Assembly: GCA_013205645.1 (NCBI GenBank)
Contig: JABMMH010000233.1
Location: 1 to 49,865, forward strand
DNA from: Polaromonas sp.
Lineage (GTDB): Bacteria > Pseudomonadota > Gammaproteobacteria > Burkholderiales > Burkholderiaceae_C
Direction: 5' to 3'
Length of the DNA stretch: 49,865 bases
Positions 25,051-33,478 of the stretch are shown one piece after another (the first letter of the stretch is position 1; each line of letters opens with the position of its first letter). Made by a program: the position numbers and the translations under genes. The notes beneath the pieces were generated by a model. That model had not been told where the DNA came from. It ran no database searches and saw only the letters and a program-made list of their open reading frames with translations.

Positions 25051-25947
25051 GTGAACAGAGTTGGATTAATTGCTTCTTCGCTGCTGGTGGTTCTGGCCTT
25101 GGTCAGTTCCATGTTGTTTGTGGTCGACCAGCGCCAGTTCGGCGTGGTCTACGCCCTTGGCCAAATCAAGGAAGTCATCCTGGAGCCTGGTCTGAACTAC
25201 AAGCTGCCGCCGCCATTCCAGAATGTCTCATACATCGACCGGCGTCTGCTGACGCTGAACAGCACAGACTCAGAACCGTTGCTGACGGCTGAAAAGCAAC
25301 GTGTGATCATCGACTGGTATGTCAAATGGCGCATCACGCAGCCATCCGAGTACATCCGTAACGTTGGCCTCGATGAGCGTGCTGGTGCGACGCAATTGAA
25401 CCGCGTGGTTCGCAATGCTTTCCAGGTAGCCGTCAACAAGCGAACCGTGAATGAGTTGTTGTCGTCCCAGCGGGAGACCTTGATGGCTGATGTGAAGTCA
25501 GAGGTGCTGAAGGTGGTGAGCGGTGCGCAGCCTTGGGGCATTGATGTGAACGACGTCCGCATCACGCGTGTCGACTATGTCGAGTCCATCACCGAGTCGG
25601 TTTACCGCCGGATGGAGGCTGAGCGTAAGCGGGTCGCCAACGAGTTGCGTTCTACCGGTGCGGCCGAAGGCGAGAAAATTCGCGCCGATGCTGACCGTCA
25701 AGTGGTCGTCACCGTTGCCAATGCCTTTCGTGAAGCTCAAAAGGTCAAGGGTGACGGCGATGCCCAAGCGACAGGTATTTACGGCGAGTCTTTTGGCCGT
25801 GACCCGCAATTCGCCCAGTTTTACCGCAGCTTGGACGCCTACCGCGCCAGCTTTGACAAAAAGAGCGACGTCATGGTGATCGACCCATCGTCTGACTTTT
25901 TCAAGGCCATGCGCAGCCCAGGCACCGGGGCTGCACCTAAACGATAA
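25051..25947 (+). CDS. hflC: FtsH protease modulator HflC
   Basis: Partner of HflK in the FtsH-regulating SPFH complex. It has 298 residues from a GTG start, with AAGGA seven bases upstream. An N-terminal signal-anchor (about 4-23, GLIASSLLVVLALVSSMLF) is followed by the band 7 domain (VVDQRQFGVVYALGQIKEV) and helix-rich segment RMEAERKRVANELRSTGAAEGEKIRA in pieces, typical of HflC. The terminal FYRSLDAYRASF is family-typical. A strong terminator begins eight bases after the stop, so this ends the hfq-hflXKC unit. Confidence 0.97.
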   Translation: MNRVGLIASSLLVVLALVSSMLFVVDQRQFGVVYALGQIKEVILEPGLNYKLPPPFQNVSYIDRRLLTLNSTDSEPLLTAEKQRVIIDWYVKWRITQPSEYIRNVGLDERAGATQLNRVVRNAFQVAVNKRTVNELLSSQRETLMADVKSEVLKVVSGAQPWGIDVNDVRITRVDYVESITESVYRRMEAERKRVANELRSTGAAEGEKIRADADRQVVVTVANAFREAQKVKGDGDAQATGIYGESFGRDPQFAQFYRSLDAYRASFDKKSDVMVIDPSSDFFKAMRSPGTGAAPKR

Positions 25948-25955
25948 GCCCCCAA

Positions 25956-25989
25956 AAAGAGCCGCCTGATGGGCGGCTCTTTCGGTTTT
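25956..25989 (+). terminator. Intrinsic terminator after hflC
   Basis: A perfect 11-base stem (25956-25966 with 25972-25982, core AGAGCCGCC/GGCGGCTCT) with a five-base loop TGATG, followed by CGGTTTTA. It is preceded by an A run and lies eight bases after the hflC stop. It is the clearest transcription end in the plus-strand core block. Confidence 0.9.
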
Positions 25990-26093
25990 AATGCGCACTG
26001 AATTGCTGCTTGCGCAGCTTTTCCTTCGGGCACGTCCCAAACCGGCACCAAGCACCGGTAAAATCATGCTTTTACAGCTCATCTTAAATACGC

Positions 26094-27284
26094 ATGCCCG
26101 CTTGGTCGTCATCATGGCAATTGCCGGATCAAATTGCCGACGTCCTCCCCTCAGAGGCGCGTCACATTGAAGAACTCCGTCGTCTTTTTCTAGACACAGC
26201 GCGTCGCTACGGTTACGAGCTGGTCATGCCGCCGCTGCTCGAACACCTCGAGTCTTTGCTCACCGGTACCGGGGAAGCCCTCGATCTACAGACCTTCAAG
26301 CTGGTCGACCAGCTGTCTGGCCGCACCTTGGGTTTGCGCGCCGACACCACGCCTCAAGTGGCCCGCATCGATGCTCACTTGTTGAACCGCAGCGGCGTGG
26401 CCCGCCTTTGCTACTGCGGTCCGGTCTTGCACACGCGTGCCGAGCTTCCACACGCGACCCGCGAACCCCTGCAATTGGGCGCTGAAATCTATGGTCACGC
26501 AGGCCTTGAAGCCGATCTGGAAATCCAGTTGCTGGCTCTCGAAGGCTTGACCGCGGCCGGTGTCGGATTGCTGTCGGTCGACATGGCCGACGTCCGCGTG
26601 GTCAGCAGTTTGCTGGCCGATGCGTCTATCAGCTCGGGTACGCTGGCGAAGTTACACGCTGCTTTGGCCGCCAAAGATGCCAGTGAATTGAGCAGCCTAC
26701 TGTCCTCGCAGCCGAGTATTTCGCAGGCCTCTGCCGACGGCCTGAAAGCCTTGCTGCAACTCTACGGCGACGACAAAGTGTTGGTCGAAGCTGAAAAAGC
26801 CTTCAAGGCGGTTCCTGCTGCAGTCACGGCATTGCAAGACCTGCGCTGGTTGGCCTCGCATGTCGCTCATTTTGGCGGTGGCGTCAAAGTCGGTTTTGAC
26901 TTGGCTGACTTGCGCGGCTATGCCTATTACAGCGGCACACGCTTTGCCATTTACGGGCAGGGCGCGGAACTCGCCCGCGGTGGCCGCTACGACGAAGTCG
27001 GCGCTATTTTTGGCCGCAGACGACCGGCAGCAGGCTTCAGTCTCGACCTGAAAGAACTGGTCCGTGTGCTGGCGCCACGGCCTTTGCGCGCTGCCGTTTG
27101 TGCGCCATGGGGTGTTGAGCCGACGTTGCGTCAAGCCATTGCCGATCTTCGTGCACGCGGCGAAACCGTGGTCTGCGTGTTGCCTGGCCATGAACATGAA
27201 GTCAATGAATTCGATTGCGACCGCGAACTGGCCCAAGTGGCTGGCCAGTGGATCGTGCAGCCGGTCAACAAGACTCTCGCCTGA
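26094..27284 (+). CDS. hisZ: ATP phosphoribosyltransferase regulatory subunit
   Basis: HisRS-like protein without tRNA charging activity that activates the short form of HisG in the first step of histidine synthesis. It has 396 residues and an N-terminal class II synthetase core: LPDQIADVLPSEA, RRLFLDTARRYGYELVMPP, then LRADTTPQVARIDAHLLN and CYCGPVLHTR. It lacks the anticodon-binding domain of hisS. The placement between hflC and purA is the standard betaproteobacterial arrangement. Its presence predicts a short-form hisG elsewhere in the genome. No good Shine-Dalgarno precedes the ATG. The 100 bases upstream hold only a short ACCGG/CCGGT repeat. Confidence 0.95.
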   Translation: MPAWSSSWQLPDQIADVLPSEARHIEELRRLFLDTARRYGYELVMPPLLEHLESLLTGTGEALDLQTFKLVDQLSGRTLGLRADTTPQVARIDAHLLNRSGVARLCYCGPVLHTRAELPHATREPLQLGAEIYGHAGLEADLEIQLLALEGLTAAGVGLLSVDMADVRVVSSLLADASISSGTLAKLHAALAAKDASELSSLLSSQPSISQASADGLKALLQLYGDDKVLVEAEKAFKAVPAAVTALQDLRWLASHVAHFGGGVKVGFDLADLRGYAYYSGTRFAIYGQGAELARGGRYDEVGAIFGRRRPAAGFSLDLKELVRVLAPRPLRAAVCAPWGVEPTLRQAIADLRARGETVVCVLPGHEHEVNEFDCDRELAQVAGQWIVQPVNKTLA

Positions 27285-27331
27285 GTCCGGCCGGCCGCTT
27301 TTTGCAACTCTTTATTAAGCAAGTACCAAGA

Positions 27332-28672
27332 ATGACACACAAACAAGACGCAGTCGCGGGACGCAATGTCGTGGTCGTCGGCACCCAATGGGGCGACGAA
27401 GGCAAAGGTAAATTGGTCGACTGGCTGACCGAAATGTCGCAGGGCGTGGTGCGCTTTCAGGGCGGCCACAACGCGGGCCACACGCTGGTCATCAACGGCG
27501 TGAAAACCGCCTTGCACCTGATCCCGAGCGGCATCATGCGGCCAGGCGTTAAGTGCTACATCGGCAACGGTGTGGTGTTGTCTGCAGCCAAGCTGTTTGA
27601 AGAAATCGAAGGCCTCGAAAAAGCCGGTGTTGAAGTGCGCTCCAGGCTGCGCATCAGCGAGGCTTGCCCGCTGATTTTGCCGTTTCACGCAGCCCTCGAC
27701 ATCGCTCGCGAAGCCGCCAAAGAACAAGCCGGCTTGGCCAAAATCGGCACCACGGGCCGCGGGATCGGCCCTGCCTATGAAGACAAAATTGCACGCCGCG
27801 CCTTGCGCGTGCAAGATTTGAAATACCCAGAGCGCTTTGCCACCAAACTGCGTGAACTGTTGGATCTGCACAACTTCATCTTGACGGGTTACCTCAACGC
27901 CCCGGCGATTGATTTCAACACCGTCTACGACGAAGCCATGCGTCACGCTGAACTCCTCAAGCCGATGATGGCCGACGTTTCGCGCGAGCTGAATGACGCC
28001 CACCGCGACGGCGCCAATCTGCTGTTCGAAGGCGCGCAAGGCACCTTGCTCGACGTCGATCACGGCACCTATCCGTTCGTCACCTCCAGCAACTGCGTGG
28101 CCGGCAACGCCGCTGCCGGTGCCGGTGTCGGCCCGGGCATGCTGCACTACATCCTTGGCATCACCAAGGCTTACTGCACACGCGTGGGTGGTGGTCCGTT
28201 CCCGACAGAACTCGACTGGGAAGTGCCGGGCACCGTGGGTTACCACTTGAGCACGGTGGGTGCGGAAAAAGGCGTGACCACCGGTCGCAGCCGGCGTTGC
28301 GGCTGGTTTGACGCAGCGCTGCTCAAGCGCTCGGCGCAGGTCAATGGTCTGTCGGGTCTGTGCATCACCAAGCTCGATGTGCTGGACGGCATTGAGACGC
28401 TGAAGCTTTGCACCGGCTACGAACTCGACGGCGCCATCACCGATATTTTGCCGATGGGTGCTGAAGACATTGCACGCTGCAAACCTATTTATGAAGACCT
28501 GCCAGGCTGGACCCAAAGCACGGTCGGTGTGACGGATTACGACGCCTTGCCGCCGGCTGCACAACGTTATTTGCAGCGCATTGAAGAAGTCACCGGCGTG
28601 CCGATTCACATGGTCTCGACCAGCCCGGACCGCGACCACACGATCTTGCTGCGCAACCCTTATGCGGCCTAA
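27332..28672 (+). CDS. purA: Adenylosuccinate synthetase
   Basis: Converts IMP and aspartate with GTP to adenylosuccinate, the committed step to AMP. It has 446 residues from ATG 27332; the longer open frame upstream overlaps hisZ and lacks homology. The phosphate-binding loop is QWGDEGKGK (about 19-27) with the catalytic aspartate, followed by GGHNAGHT (about 49-56) and the IMP-binding TTGRGIGPAYEDK. The GTP-binding signatures VTTGRSRRCGWFD and TKLDVLDG are near the C-terminus. Location after hisZ and before a phosphoribosyltransferase fits a purine salvage/synthesis group. Confidence 0.97.
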   Translation: MTHKQDAVAGRNVVVVGTQWGDEGKGKLVDWLTEMSQGVVRFQGGHNAGHTLVINGVKTALHLIPSGIMRPGVKCYIGNGVVLSAAKLFEEIEGLEKAGVEVRSRLRISEACPLILPFHAALDIAREAAKEQAGLAKIGTTGRGIGPAYEDKIARRALRVQDLKYPERFATKLRELLDLHNFILTGYLNAPAIDFNTVYDEAMRHAELLKPMMADVSRELNDAHRDGANLLFEGAQGTLLDVDHGTYPFVTSSNCVAGNAAAGAGVGPGMLHYILGITKAYCTRVGGGPFPTELDWEVPGTVGYHLSTVGAEKGVTTGRSRRCGWFDAALLKRSAQVNGLSGLCITKLDVLDGIETLKLCTGYELDGAITDILPMGAEDIARCKPIYEDLPGWTQSTVGVTDYDALPPAAQRYLQRIEEVTGVPIHMVSTSPDRDHTILLRNPYAA

Positions 28673-28755
28673 TTGCGGCTTGATCGCAGCTTGATTTCAG
28701 ACTTGCGCATTCCCTTCGGTTATCTTGAAACTGCTCTTTTGATTGGAAGTCCCTC

Positions 28756-29280
28756 ATGTTGACTGAAGACGGCAAACACCTGTACGTGAGTTACGACGAA
28801 TACCACAACCTGATCGAAAAGCTGGCGATCAAGATTCACCAATCGGATTGGCAGTTCGACACCATCTTGTGTCTGGCGCGCGGCGGTATGCGTCCCGGCG
28901 ACATCTTGTCGCGCATTTTCGACAAGCCGTTGGCCATCATGTCGACCAGCTCTTACCGTGCTGACTCGGGCACGGTGCAGGGCAATCTGGACATCGCGCG
29001 TTTCATCACCACGCCCAAGGGCGAGATCGCCGGCAAGGTCTTGTTGGTCGATGACTTGGCCGACACCGGCCACACGCTGAACGCGGTGATTCATCAGCTG
29101 CGCAACAACTACAAGCCGATCACCGAGCTGCGCAGCGCCGTGATCTGGACCAAGGGCGTGTCGACTTTTCAGCCCGATTACTCGGTTGAGTCGTTGCCGA
29201 CCAACCCCTGGATTCACCAGCCTTTTGAAAGCTACGATGCCTTGCGTCCGTCGCAGTTGTTGGCGAAGTGGAAAATCTGA
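28756..29280 (+). CDS. Purine-type phosphoribosyltransferase
   Basis: A 174-residue type I phosphoribosyltransferase. The PRPP-binding motif VLLVDDLADTGHTL lies at 95-108 and the phosphate-binding ILCLARGGMRPGDIL at about 37-51. The motif and length resemble the hypoxanthine/xanthine-guanine group that sits next to purA in Burkholderiales, so it likely salvages a purine base to its monophosphate using PRPP. The exact base is not determinable from sequence. TGGAAG precedes the ATG by seven to twelve bases. A hexanucleotide repeat begins directly after its stop codon. Confidence 0.88.
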   Translation: MLTEDGKHLYVSYDEYHNLIEKLAIKIHQSDWQFDTILCLARGGMRPGDILSRIFDKPLAIMSTSSYRADSGTVQGNLDIARFITTPKGEIAGKVLLVDDLADTGHTLNAVIHQLRNNYKPITELRSAVIWTKGVSTFQPDYSVESLPTNPWIHQPFESYDALRPSQLLAKWKI

Positions 29281-29316
29281 GAGACTGAGACTGAGACTGA
29301 GACTGAGACTGAGACT
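29281..29316 (+). repeat. Hexanucleotide tandem repeat (GAGACT)6
   Basis: Six perfect copies of GAGACT follow the phosphoribosyltransferase stop codon and end 34 bases before the ATG of the next gene. Simple repeats of this purity are prone to copy-number change by slipped-strand mispairing. Because the unit is six bases, changes would not shift a reading frame but could alter leader length or spacing. On the plus strand in the frame of the next gene the repeat would read alternating Leu-Arg if translated. Confidence 0.97.
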
Positions 29317-29350
29317 GCGCCCAGAGCGGCAAGGTCTGTACCATGCAGGC

Positions 29351-30535
29351 ATGCAAGACCTTTCCACTCAGCTGATCCACCATCCCTATCAGGCGCCGGC
29401 AGGCTTTGCCAGCGTCAACGTGCCCGTGCACCGCGCCTCCACCGTTATTTTTTCCAGCGTCGCGGCTCTGCGCCTGCGCGACTGGAAACACAAAAACGGC
29501 TACACCTACGGGCTGCACGGCACGCCCACCACCTTCACCCTTGAAGAGCGCATCGCCACCTTAGAAGGCGGGCGTTTTTGTACCTTGGTGCCCAGCGGAC
29601 TGGCTGCCGTGGCACTCGTCAACATGGCCTTCTTGCAAGCCGGTGACGAGCTGCTGATCCCCGACAACGCCTATGGCCCCAACAAGACACTGGCCGAGCA
29701 CGAGATGCAGGCTTGGGGCATCAGCCACCGCTATTACGACCCGATGAACCCGGCCGATCTGCACGACAAAATCACGGCCAAAACGCGTTTGGTCTGGCTT
29801 GAAGCGCCAGGCTCCATCACGCTTGAGTTTCCTGACCTGCCAGCGCTGATCGCGGTCATCAAGGCACATGCTGCAGCGCATCCGAAAGGCATTGTCAGCG
29901 TCCTCGACAACACCTGGGGCGCGGGCTTGGCTTTCAACGCATTTACCCTGGGTGTCGATGTCTCAGTGCAAGCCTTGACCAAATACCCCAGCGGCGGTGC
30001 CGATGTGTTGATGGGGTCGGTCGTCACCCAAGACGAGGCCTTGCATCAACAAGTTCATTTTTGCAACATGCGCGTCGGTTACGGTGTGGCCGGCAACGAC
30101 GCCGAAGCGGTGCTGCGTGGACTGGCCAGCATGGCCCTGCGCTACAGTGCGCAGGACGCCTCCACGCGCGCTTTGGCCATGTGGATGCAAGGGCAAGCCG
30201 CCGTCGCTGAAGTGCGCCACCCGGCCTTGCCCGGATCCCCCGGCCATGCCGCGTGGCTGCGCGACTGCACAGGCGCAGCTTGCCTGTTCAGCGTCATCTT
30301 CAAACCAGAGGTCAAGCAAGCGCAGATTGACCTGTTTTGCGACAGTCTGCAACTGTTCAAACTGGGTTACAGCTGGGCTGGTCCGATGAGCCTGTGTGTG
30401 CCTTACGACATCCAAAGCATGCGCCAACAAGCCTGGCCGTACCCAGGTGGATTGGTGCGTTTTTCAGTTGGGCTGGAGTCTGTGGCCGACCTGCAAGCCG
30501 ACCTGACACAAGCGCTTGCAAAGATCGTTGTGTGA
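29351..30535 (+). CDS. metC: Cystathionine beta-lyase-like PLP enzyme
   Basis: Cys/Met-metabolism PLP-dependent enzyme (gamma family, fold type I) of 394 residues. It probably splits cystathionine to homocysteine, pyruvate and ammonia. The PLP lysine is K211 in QALTKYPSGGADV, the cofactor aspartate D186 in VLDNTWG, and the N-terminal YTYGLHGTPTTFTLE and LVPSGLAAV fit bacterial MetC. The open frame extends 165 bases upstream through the GAGACT repeat into the phosphoribosyltransferase gene, but the start at 29351 fits MetC proteins, which begin close to LSTQLIHHPY. The ribosome site is unclear (CAAGG lies about 17 bases away). A cystathionine gamma-type role or a C-S lyase acting on other substrates cannot be excluded. 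Confidence 0.85.
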   Translation: MQDLSTQLIHHPYQAPAGFASVNVPVHRASTVIFSSVAALRLRDWKHKNGYTYGLHGTPTTFTLEERIATLEGGRFCTLVPSGLAAVALVNMAFLQAGDELLIPDNAYGPNKTLAEHEMQAWGISHRYYDPMNPADLHDKITAKTRLVWLEAPGSITLEFPDLPALIAVIKAHAAAHPKGIVSVLDNTWGAGLAFNAFTLGVDVSVQALTKYPSGGADVLMGSVVTQDEALHQQVHFCNMRVGYGVAGNDAEAVLRGLASMALRYSAQDASTRALAMWMQGQAAVAEVRHPALPGSPGHAAWLRDCTGAACLFSVIFKPEVKQAQIDLFCDSLQLFKLGYSWAGPMSLCVPYDIQSMRQQAWPYPGGLVRFSVGLESVADLQADLTQALAKIVV

Positions 30536-30576
30536 TGCAGTACAGTACAGGATACTCATCATGAAAGAAGCAGTCT

Positions 30577-30762
30577 GTGGCAACACCCAATTATTCTTAC
30601 GAAAAGCGCCAGAAAGAACTCGCTAAAAAACGCAAAAAAGAAGACAAGCTGAAGCGTAAAGCCGATGGCAAACCTGAAGACGGTGACGAGGGCGGAACTG
30701 AAGGCGAAGCTGGCGGCGTCGAAGGCGCACCAGAGACGCCGCCGGCCGGCACACCAAGCTGA
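30577..30762 (+). CDS. Small highly charged protein of unknown function
   Basis: A 61-residue protein from a GTG start with AGAAG seven to eleven bases upstream. The first half is strongly basic with repeated Lys (KRQKELAKKRKKEDKLKRK), the second half acidic and Gly/Pro-rich (DGDEGGTEGEAG, PETPPAGTPS). I recognise this layout as a conserved but uncharacterised small protein in Burkholderiales rather than a named family. It follows metC by 41 bases and is closed by a bidirectional terminator. RNA or ribosome contact is possible given the basic half, but that is speculation. Confidence 0.65.
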   Translation: MATPNYSYEKRQKELAKKRKKEDKLKRKADGKPEDGDEGGTEGEAGGVEGAPETPPAGTPS

Positions 30763-30794
30763 GTTTCGCGTTAATTCAACGCCAGTTCTTCGAC

Positions 30795-30833
30795 AAAAAA
30801 CTGCAGGGCTTGACGGCCTCTGCAGTTTTTTTT
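30795..30833 (+). terminator. Bidirectional intrinsic terminator
   Basis: AAAAAACTGCAG (30795-30806) pairs with CTGCAGTTTTTT (from 30820), with a 13-base loop and eight T residues on the plus strand (30826-30833). The A run on the left is a T run on the minus strand, so the same hairpin can end both the metC-side transcript and the mnmH transcript arriving from the right. Confidence 0.85.
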
Positions 30834-30872
30834 CGTCCTTCGGTCCAGTCGCTCGCTAAGTGGGTTTGGGTT

Positions 30873-31928
30873 TCAAGCCGCCAGCAAGTTGCTGGCCAAG
30901 GCTTGCATGGCTTGCACGCTGTGGTCAGTTGGCGTGAGGCGTTTGGCTGAACCATAGTGCTCGAAGTTGCGCTGCATGGATTGCAGGTAAACCGGGTCGT
31001 AATGCTTGGTCAGGAGCTCTAGCACCACGCTGGCCACGTCACCACTGCGGGCGCGGGTTTGCCAGTCAGCCACCACCGCTTTGCCGCGTGCTTCGGTCAG
31101 GGCATCCAAGCGGTCGCAGAAAAATTCAATATCGCGGACAAAAAAGTCGTAGTCTTGCAGCAGCAACTTGACGCGCTCTTCTTCATTCAAATACAGGTGC
31201 AGGCAGGGGCTGCTGCGCATGACCGCCATCAGACTCTCGGGCACCAACACGTTGCCGACTTTCTTGCTCTCGCTTTCGATGTACACCGGCCTGATTGGAT
31301 CAAACGCTTGCAGCGCCGTCCAGACACGGGTGTCAAAGGCTTTTTGCGTCGGTTGCGTCTGACCGGGGATCAGTCCCAGCACCGAGCTGCGGTGATTGGC
31401 CAGCGCCTCTAAGTCAAGCACTTGCGCGCCTTGTTCGGCCAGCGCTTGCAAAAAGCGGGTCTTGCCAGAGCCCGTGGTGCCGCACACCACCTCGTAGTGA
31501 AAGCGCGCCGACAGTTGCGGCAGATCTGCCACCAGTGCCGCTCGAAAGGCCTTGTAGCCGCCTTCGACCAAAGTGACTTTGAAGCCGATTTGATCAAGGA
31601 TCAGCGCCAGCGAGCCGCTGCGTTTGCCGCCGCGCCAACAATACACCAGCGGTTGCCATTCTTTCGGTTTGTCGAGTAGTTCACGCTCAATGTGGCCGGC
31701 GACATTGCGCGCCACCATGGCCGCGCCTTGCTTCTTCGCTTCAAAGGCGTTGATCTGCTTGTACTGCGTGCCGACGATCTTGCGTTCGGCATCATTCAGG
31801 CTGGGCCAGTTGACGGCGCCGGGCAGGTGGTCTTCGGCGTACTCGCCTTCACTTCTAGCATCGATGACGGTAGAAAAACCACCCAACCGGGTCAAGGCCT
31901 CGGTGGCGGAAATCAGTTGCACGCTCAC
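30873..31928 (-). CDS. mnmH: tRNA 2-selenouridine synthase
   Basis: Replaces sulfur by selenium at the wobble 2-thiouridine of tRNAs for Lys, Glu and Gln, through geranylated intermediates and selenophosphate. It has 351 residues. The N-terminal rhodanese domain has the catalytic C97 in VYCWRGGKRS, and the C-terminal half carries a P-loop GTTGSGKT (150-157). ESESKKVG and the FFVRDIEFFCDRLDAL segment are family-typical. The start overlaps the tesA stop (ATGA on the minus strand), so both are one transcript. It predicts a selD gene for selenophosphate elsewhere. Also named selU/ybbB. Confidence 0.95.
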   Translation of the reverse strand: MSVQLISATEALTRLGGFSTVIDARSEGEYAEDHLPGAVNWPSLNDAERKIVGTQYKQINAFEAKKQGAAMVARNVAGHIERELLDKPKEWQPLVYCWRGGKRSGSLALILDQIGFKVTLVEGGYKAFRAALVADLPQLSARFHYEVVCGTTGSGKTRFLQALAEQGAQVLDLEALANHRSSVLGLIPGQTQPTQKAFDTRVWTALQAFDPIRPVYIESESKKVGNVLVPESLMAVMRSSPCLHLYLNEEERVKLLLQDYDFFVRDIEFFCDRLDALTEARGKAVVADWQTRARSGDVASVVLELLTKHYDPVYLQSMQRNFEHYGSAKRLTPTDHSVQAMQALASNLLAA

Positions 31929-32605
31929 TTGAAAAGCTTCCTCAGTTCAGGCCAGACGTTGGCCAGCATGATCGGGTGCGCGGTTTCATTCGGGTGAATC
32001 CGGTCGCGCTGAAAAAGCGGGCTGGGGTCTGCGATGTCGGCCACATTGGTGAGCAAGAACGGCACCAGTCCTGCTTTGGTGGTCTTGGCGACTTGCGGGA
32101 ACAGGCCCGCAAAAGTAGCGCTGTAAGCGGCGCCGTAATTCGGCGGTACTTGCATGCCGACCAGTAACACGCGGGCTTTGGCTTTTTGTGCGGCACGCGT
32201 CATGGCCAGCAGGTTCTGTTTGGTGGCGTCCAGCGCCAAACCACGCAGTGCGTCATTGGCGCCCAGCTCGATGATCACGATGCTTGGCTTGTGCTGGCTC
32301 AGCAGAGCCGCGAAGCGTGCACGCCCACCGGAGCTGGTGTCGCCGCTGATGCTGGCGTTGACGACGGTCAGCGCTAACTTTTCAGCCTGCAGCTTTTCGT
32401 CGAGTAAGGCGACCCAGCCACTGCCGCGCTTGAGACCGTATTCAGCGCTCAAGGAGTCGCCGACCACCAGCACTGTTTCAGCGCCGCTGCGAGCCGCTGA
32501 AGACTGCGCCTGACTCAGCGTGGGCAAGGTGAGCAAGACGGCCAACAGCAGGATCAGTAAGCCTTGCGAGAGCAGGCCGCGACGTGTCCCATTTGTGCAG
32601 CGCAT
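31925..32605 (-). CDS. tesA: Arylesterase/acyl-CoA thioesterase TesA (SGNH hydrolase)
   Basis: Exported SGNH-fold hydrolase related to E. coli TesA, with thioesterase, esterase and lysophospholipase activities in the periplasm. From the ATG at 32605 it has 226 residues: a signal peptide (LLILLLAVLLTLPTLSQAQ, about 16-34), nucleophile S51 in VVGDSLSAEYGL, the block III motif IELGANDALRG, and the Asp-His pair D201/H204 in DRIHPNE. The open frame extends upstream but would overlap the divergent ABC gene and lacks a signal peptide at its end. Divergence from ybbA is the same arrangement as E. coli tesA/ybbA. Confidence 0.93.
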   Translation of the reverse strand: MRCTNGTRRGLLSQGLLILLLAVLLTLPTLSQAQSSAARSGAETVLVVGDSLSAEYGLKRGSGWVALLDEKLQAEKLALTVVNASISGDTSSGGRARFAALLSQHKPSIVIIELGANDALRGLALDATKQNLLAMTRAAQKAKARVLLVGMQVPPNYGAAYSATFAGLFPQVAKTTKAGLVPFLLTNVADIADPSPLFQRDRIHPNETAHPIMLANVWPELRKLFK

Positions 32606-32717
32606 TCCGCATGTTTGCAAAGGCTTTGCCGCGGCAAGCGTGGCCAAAGAGCGGCGCTTGTTAAAGTCACTGCGTGCGCGAAGATTGTTGAGCGTTGTGT
32701 TTATTGAAAAGGCTGTC

Positions 32718-33431
32718 ATGTCCGAAACGAATCCTGTTGAGCGTCCCGAGGCCGCACCGGTTGTCATTATCGCCGTCGAGCATGTTTTCAAATCTGTCAC
32801 CGATTCGACGGGTACTTTGACTATTTTGCGCGATATTGATTTTTCCTTGGCCGCCAAGGAAACTGCCGCCATCGTCGGCGCCTCTGGTTCGGGGAAAAGC
32901 ACCTTGCTGTCGATCATCGCCGGCTTAGACACGCCCACCAAGGGCACGGTTCGGTTGGCCGGTCAGGACATTTTTGCCATCAGCGAAGACGACCGCGCTG
33001 CCTTGCGTGCGCAAAAAGTCGGTTTTGTGTTTCAGAGTTTCCAGTTGATGGCCAACCTCACGGCCCTCGAAAATGTCATGCTGCCGCTGGAGTTGTCTGG
33101 CGTGCGCGGTGCGCGGGCGATGGCCACCGAGATGCTCGGCCGGGTTGGGCTCGGTCAGCGACTCGGGCACTACCCCAAGGTGTTGTCAGGTGGTGAACAA
33201 CAGCGCGTGGCACTGGCCCGTGCTTTCGTGGTGCAACCCGCCGTGCTGTTGGCCGATGAACCCACCGGTAGCTTGGACTTCGCCACAGGCGAGACCGTCA
33301 TGAAGCTGATGTTCGAACTCAACCAAGAGTTGGGAACCACGCTGGTGCTGGTGACGCACGATCAATCCATCGCCGCGCAGTGTCAGCGCAAGATCACGAT
33401 CGAGGCTGGACAGGTGGTGACGCCAAACTAG
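32718..33431 (+). CDS. ybbA: ABC transporter ATP-binding protein, YbbA/LolD type
   Basis: ATPase of 237 residues from the MacB/LolD/YbbA group. Walker A is GASGSGKST (54-62), the signature motif LSGGEQQRVALARA, and the Walker B LLADEPTGSLD. AAAGG lies eight bases before the ATG. The divergent tesA neighbour matches E. coli, where ybbA works with the large permease ybbP. Here no permease follows; rlmB comes next after 47 bases. The partner must be elsewhere, or the gene acts with another FtsX-type permease. The open frame extends upstream of the ATG but overlaps tesA. Confidence 0.9.
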   Translation: MSETNPVERPEAAPVVIIAVEHVFKSVTDSTGTLTILRDIDFSLAAKETAAIVGASGSGKSTLLSIIAGLDTPTKGTVRLAGQDIFAISEDDRAALRAQKVGFVFQSFQLMANLTALENVMLPLELSGVRGARAMATEMLGRVGLGQRLGHYPKVLSGGEQQRVALARAFVVQPAVLLADEPTGSLDFATGETVMKLMFELNQELGTTLVLVTHDQSIAAQCQRKITIEAGQVVTPN

Positions 33432-33445
33432 TGATGCAAGCGTGA

Positions 33446-33467
33446 AAGTCCCGGTGAAGTCCCGGTG
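33446..33467 (+). repeat. 11-base tandem duplication upstream of rlmB
   Basis: AAGTCCCGGTG occurs twice without a gap (33446-33456 and 33457-33467). The second copy runs directly into GATAAT (33467-33472), a good -10 candidate for rlmB. A start point seven bases downstream would fall on the rlmB ATG itself. Confidence 0.9.
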
Positions 33468-33478
33468 ATAATTAGTGC

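Noticed and set aside
26040..26075. ACCGG/CCGGT repeat before hisZ as a terminator
   Set aside because: The stem is only five bases and is followed by AAAATC, not a T run; the strong terminator is at 25956.
27131..28639. 502-residue antisense frame opposite purA
   Set aside because: The plus strand is a clear adenylosuccinate synthetase, and the antisense product resembles nothing.
29120..29518. Minus-strand open frame with repeated Ser-Gln through the GAGACT tract
   Set aside because: It is an artefact of the repeat and is antisense to two well-supported genes.
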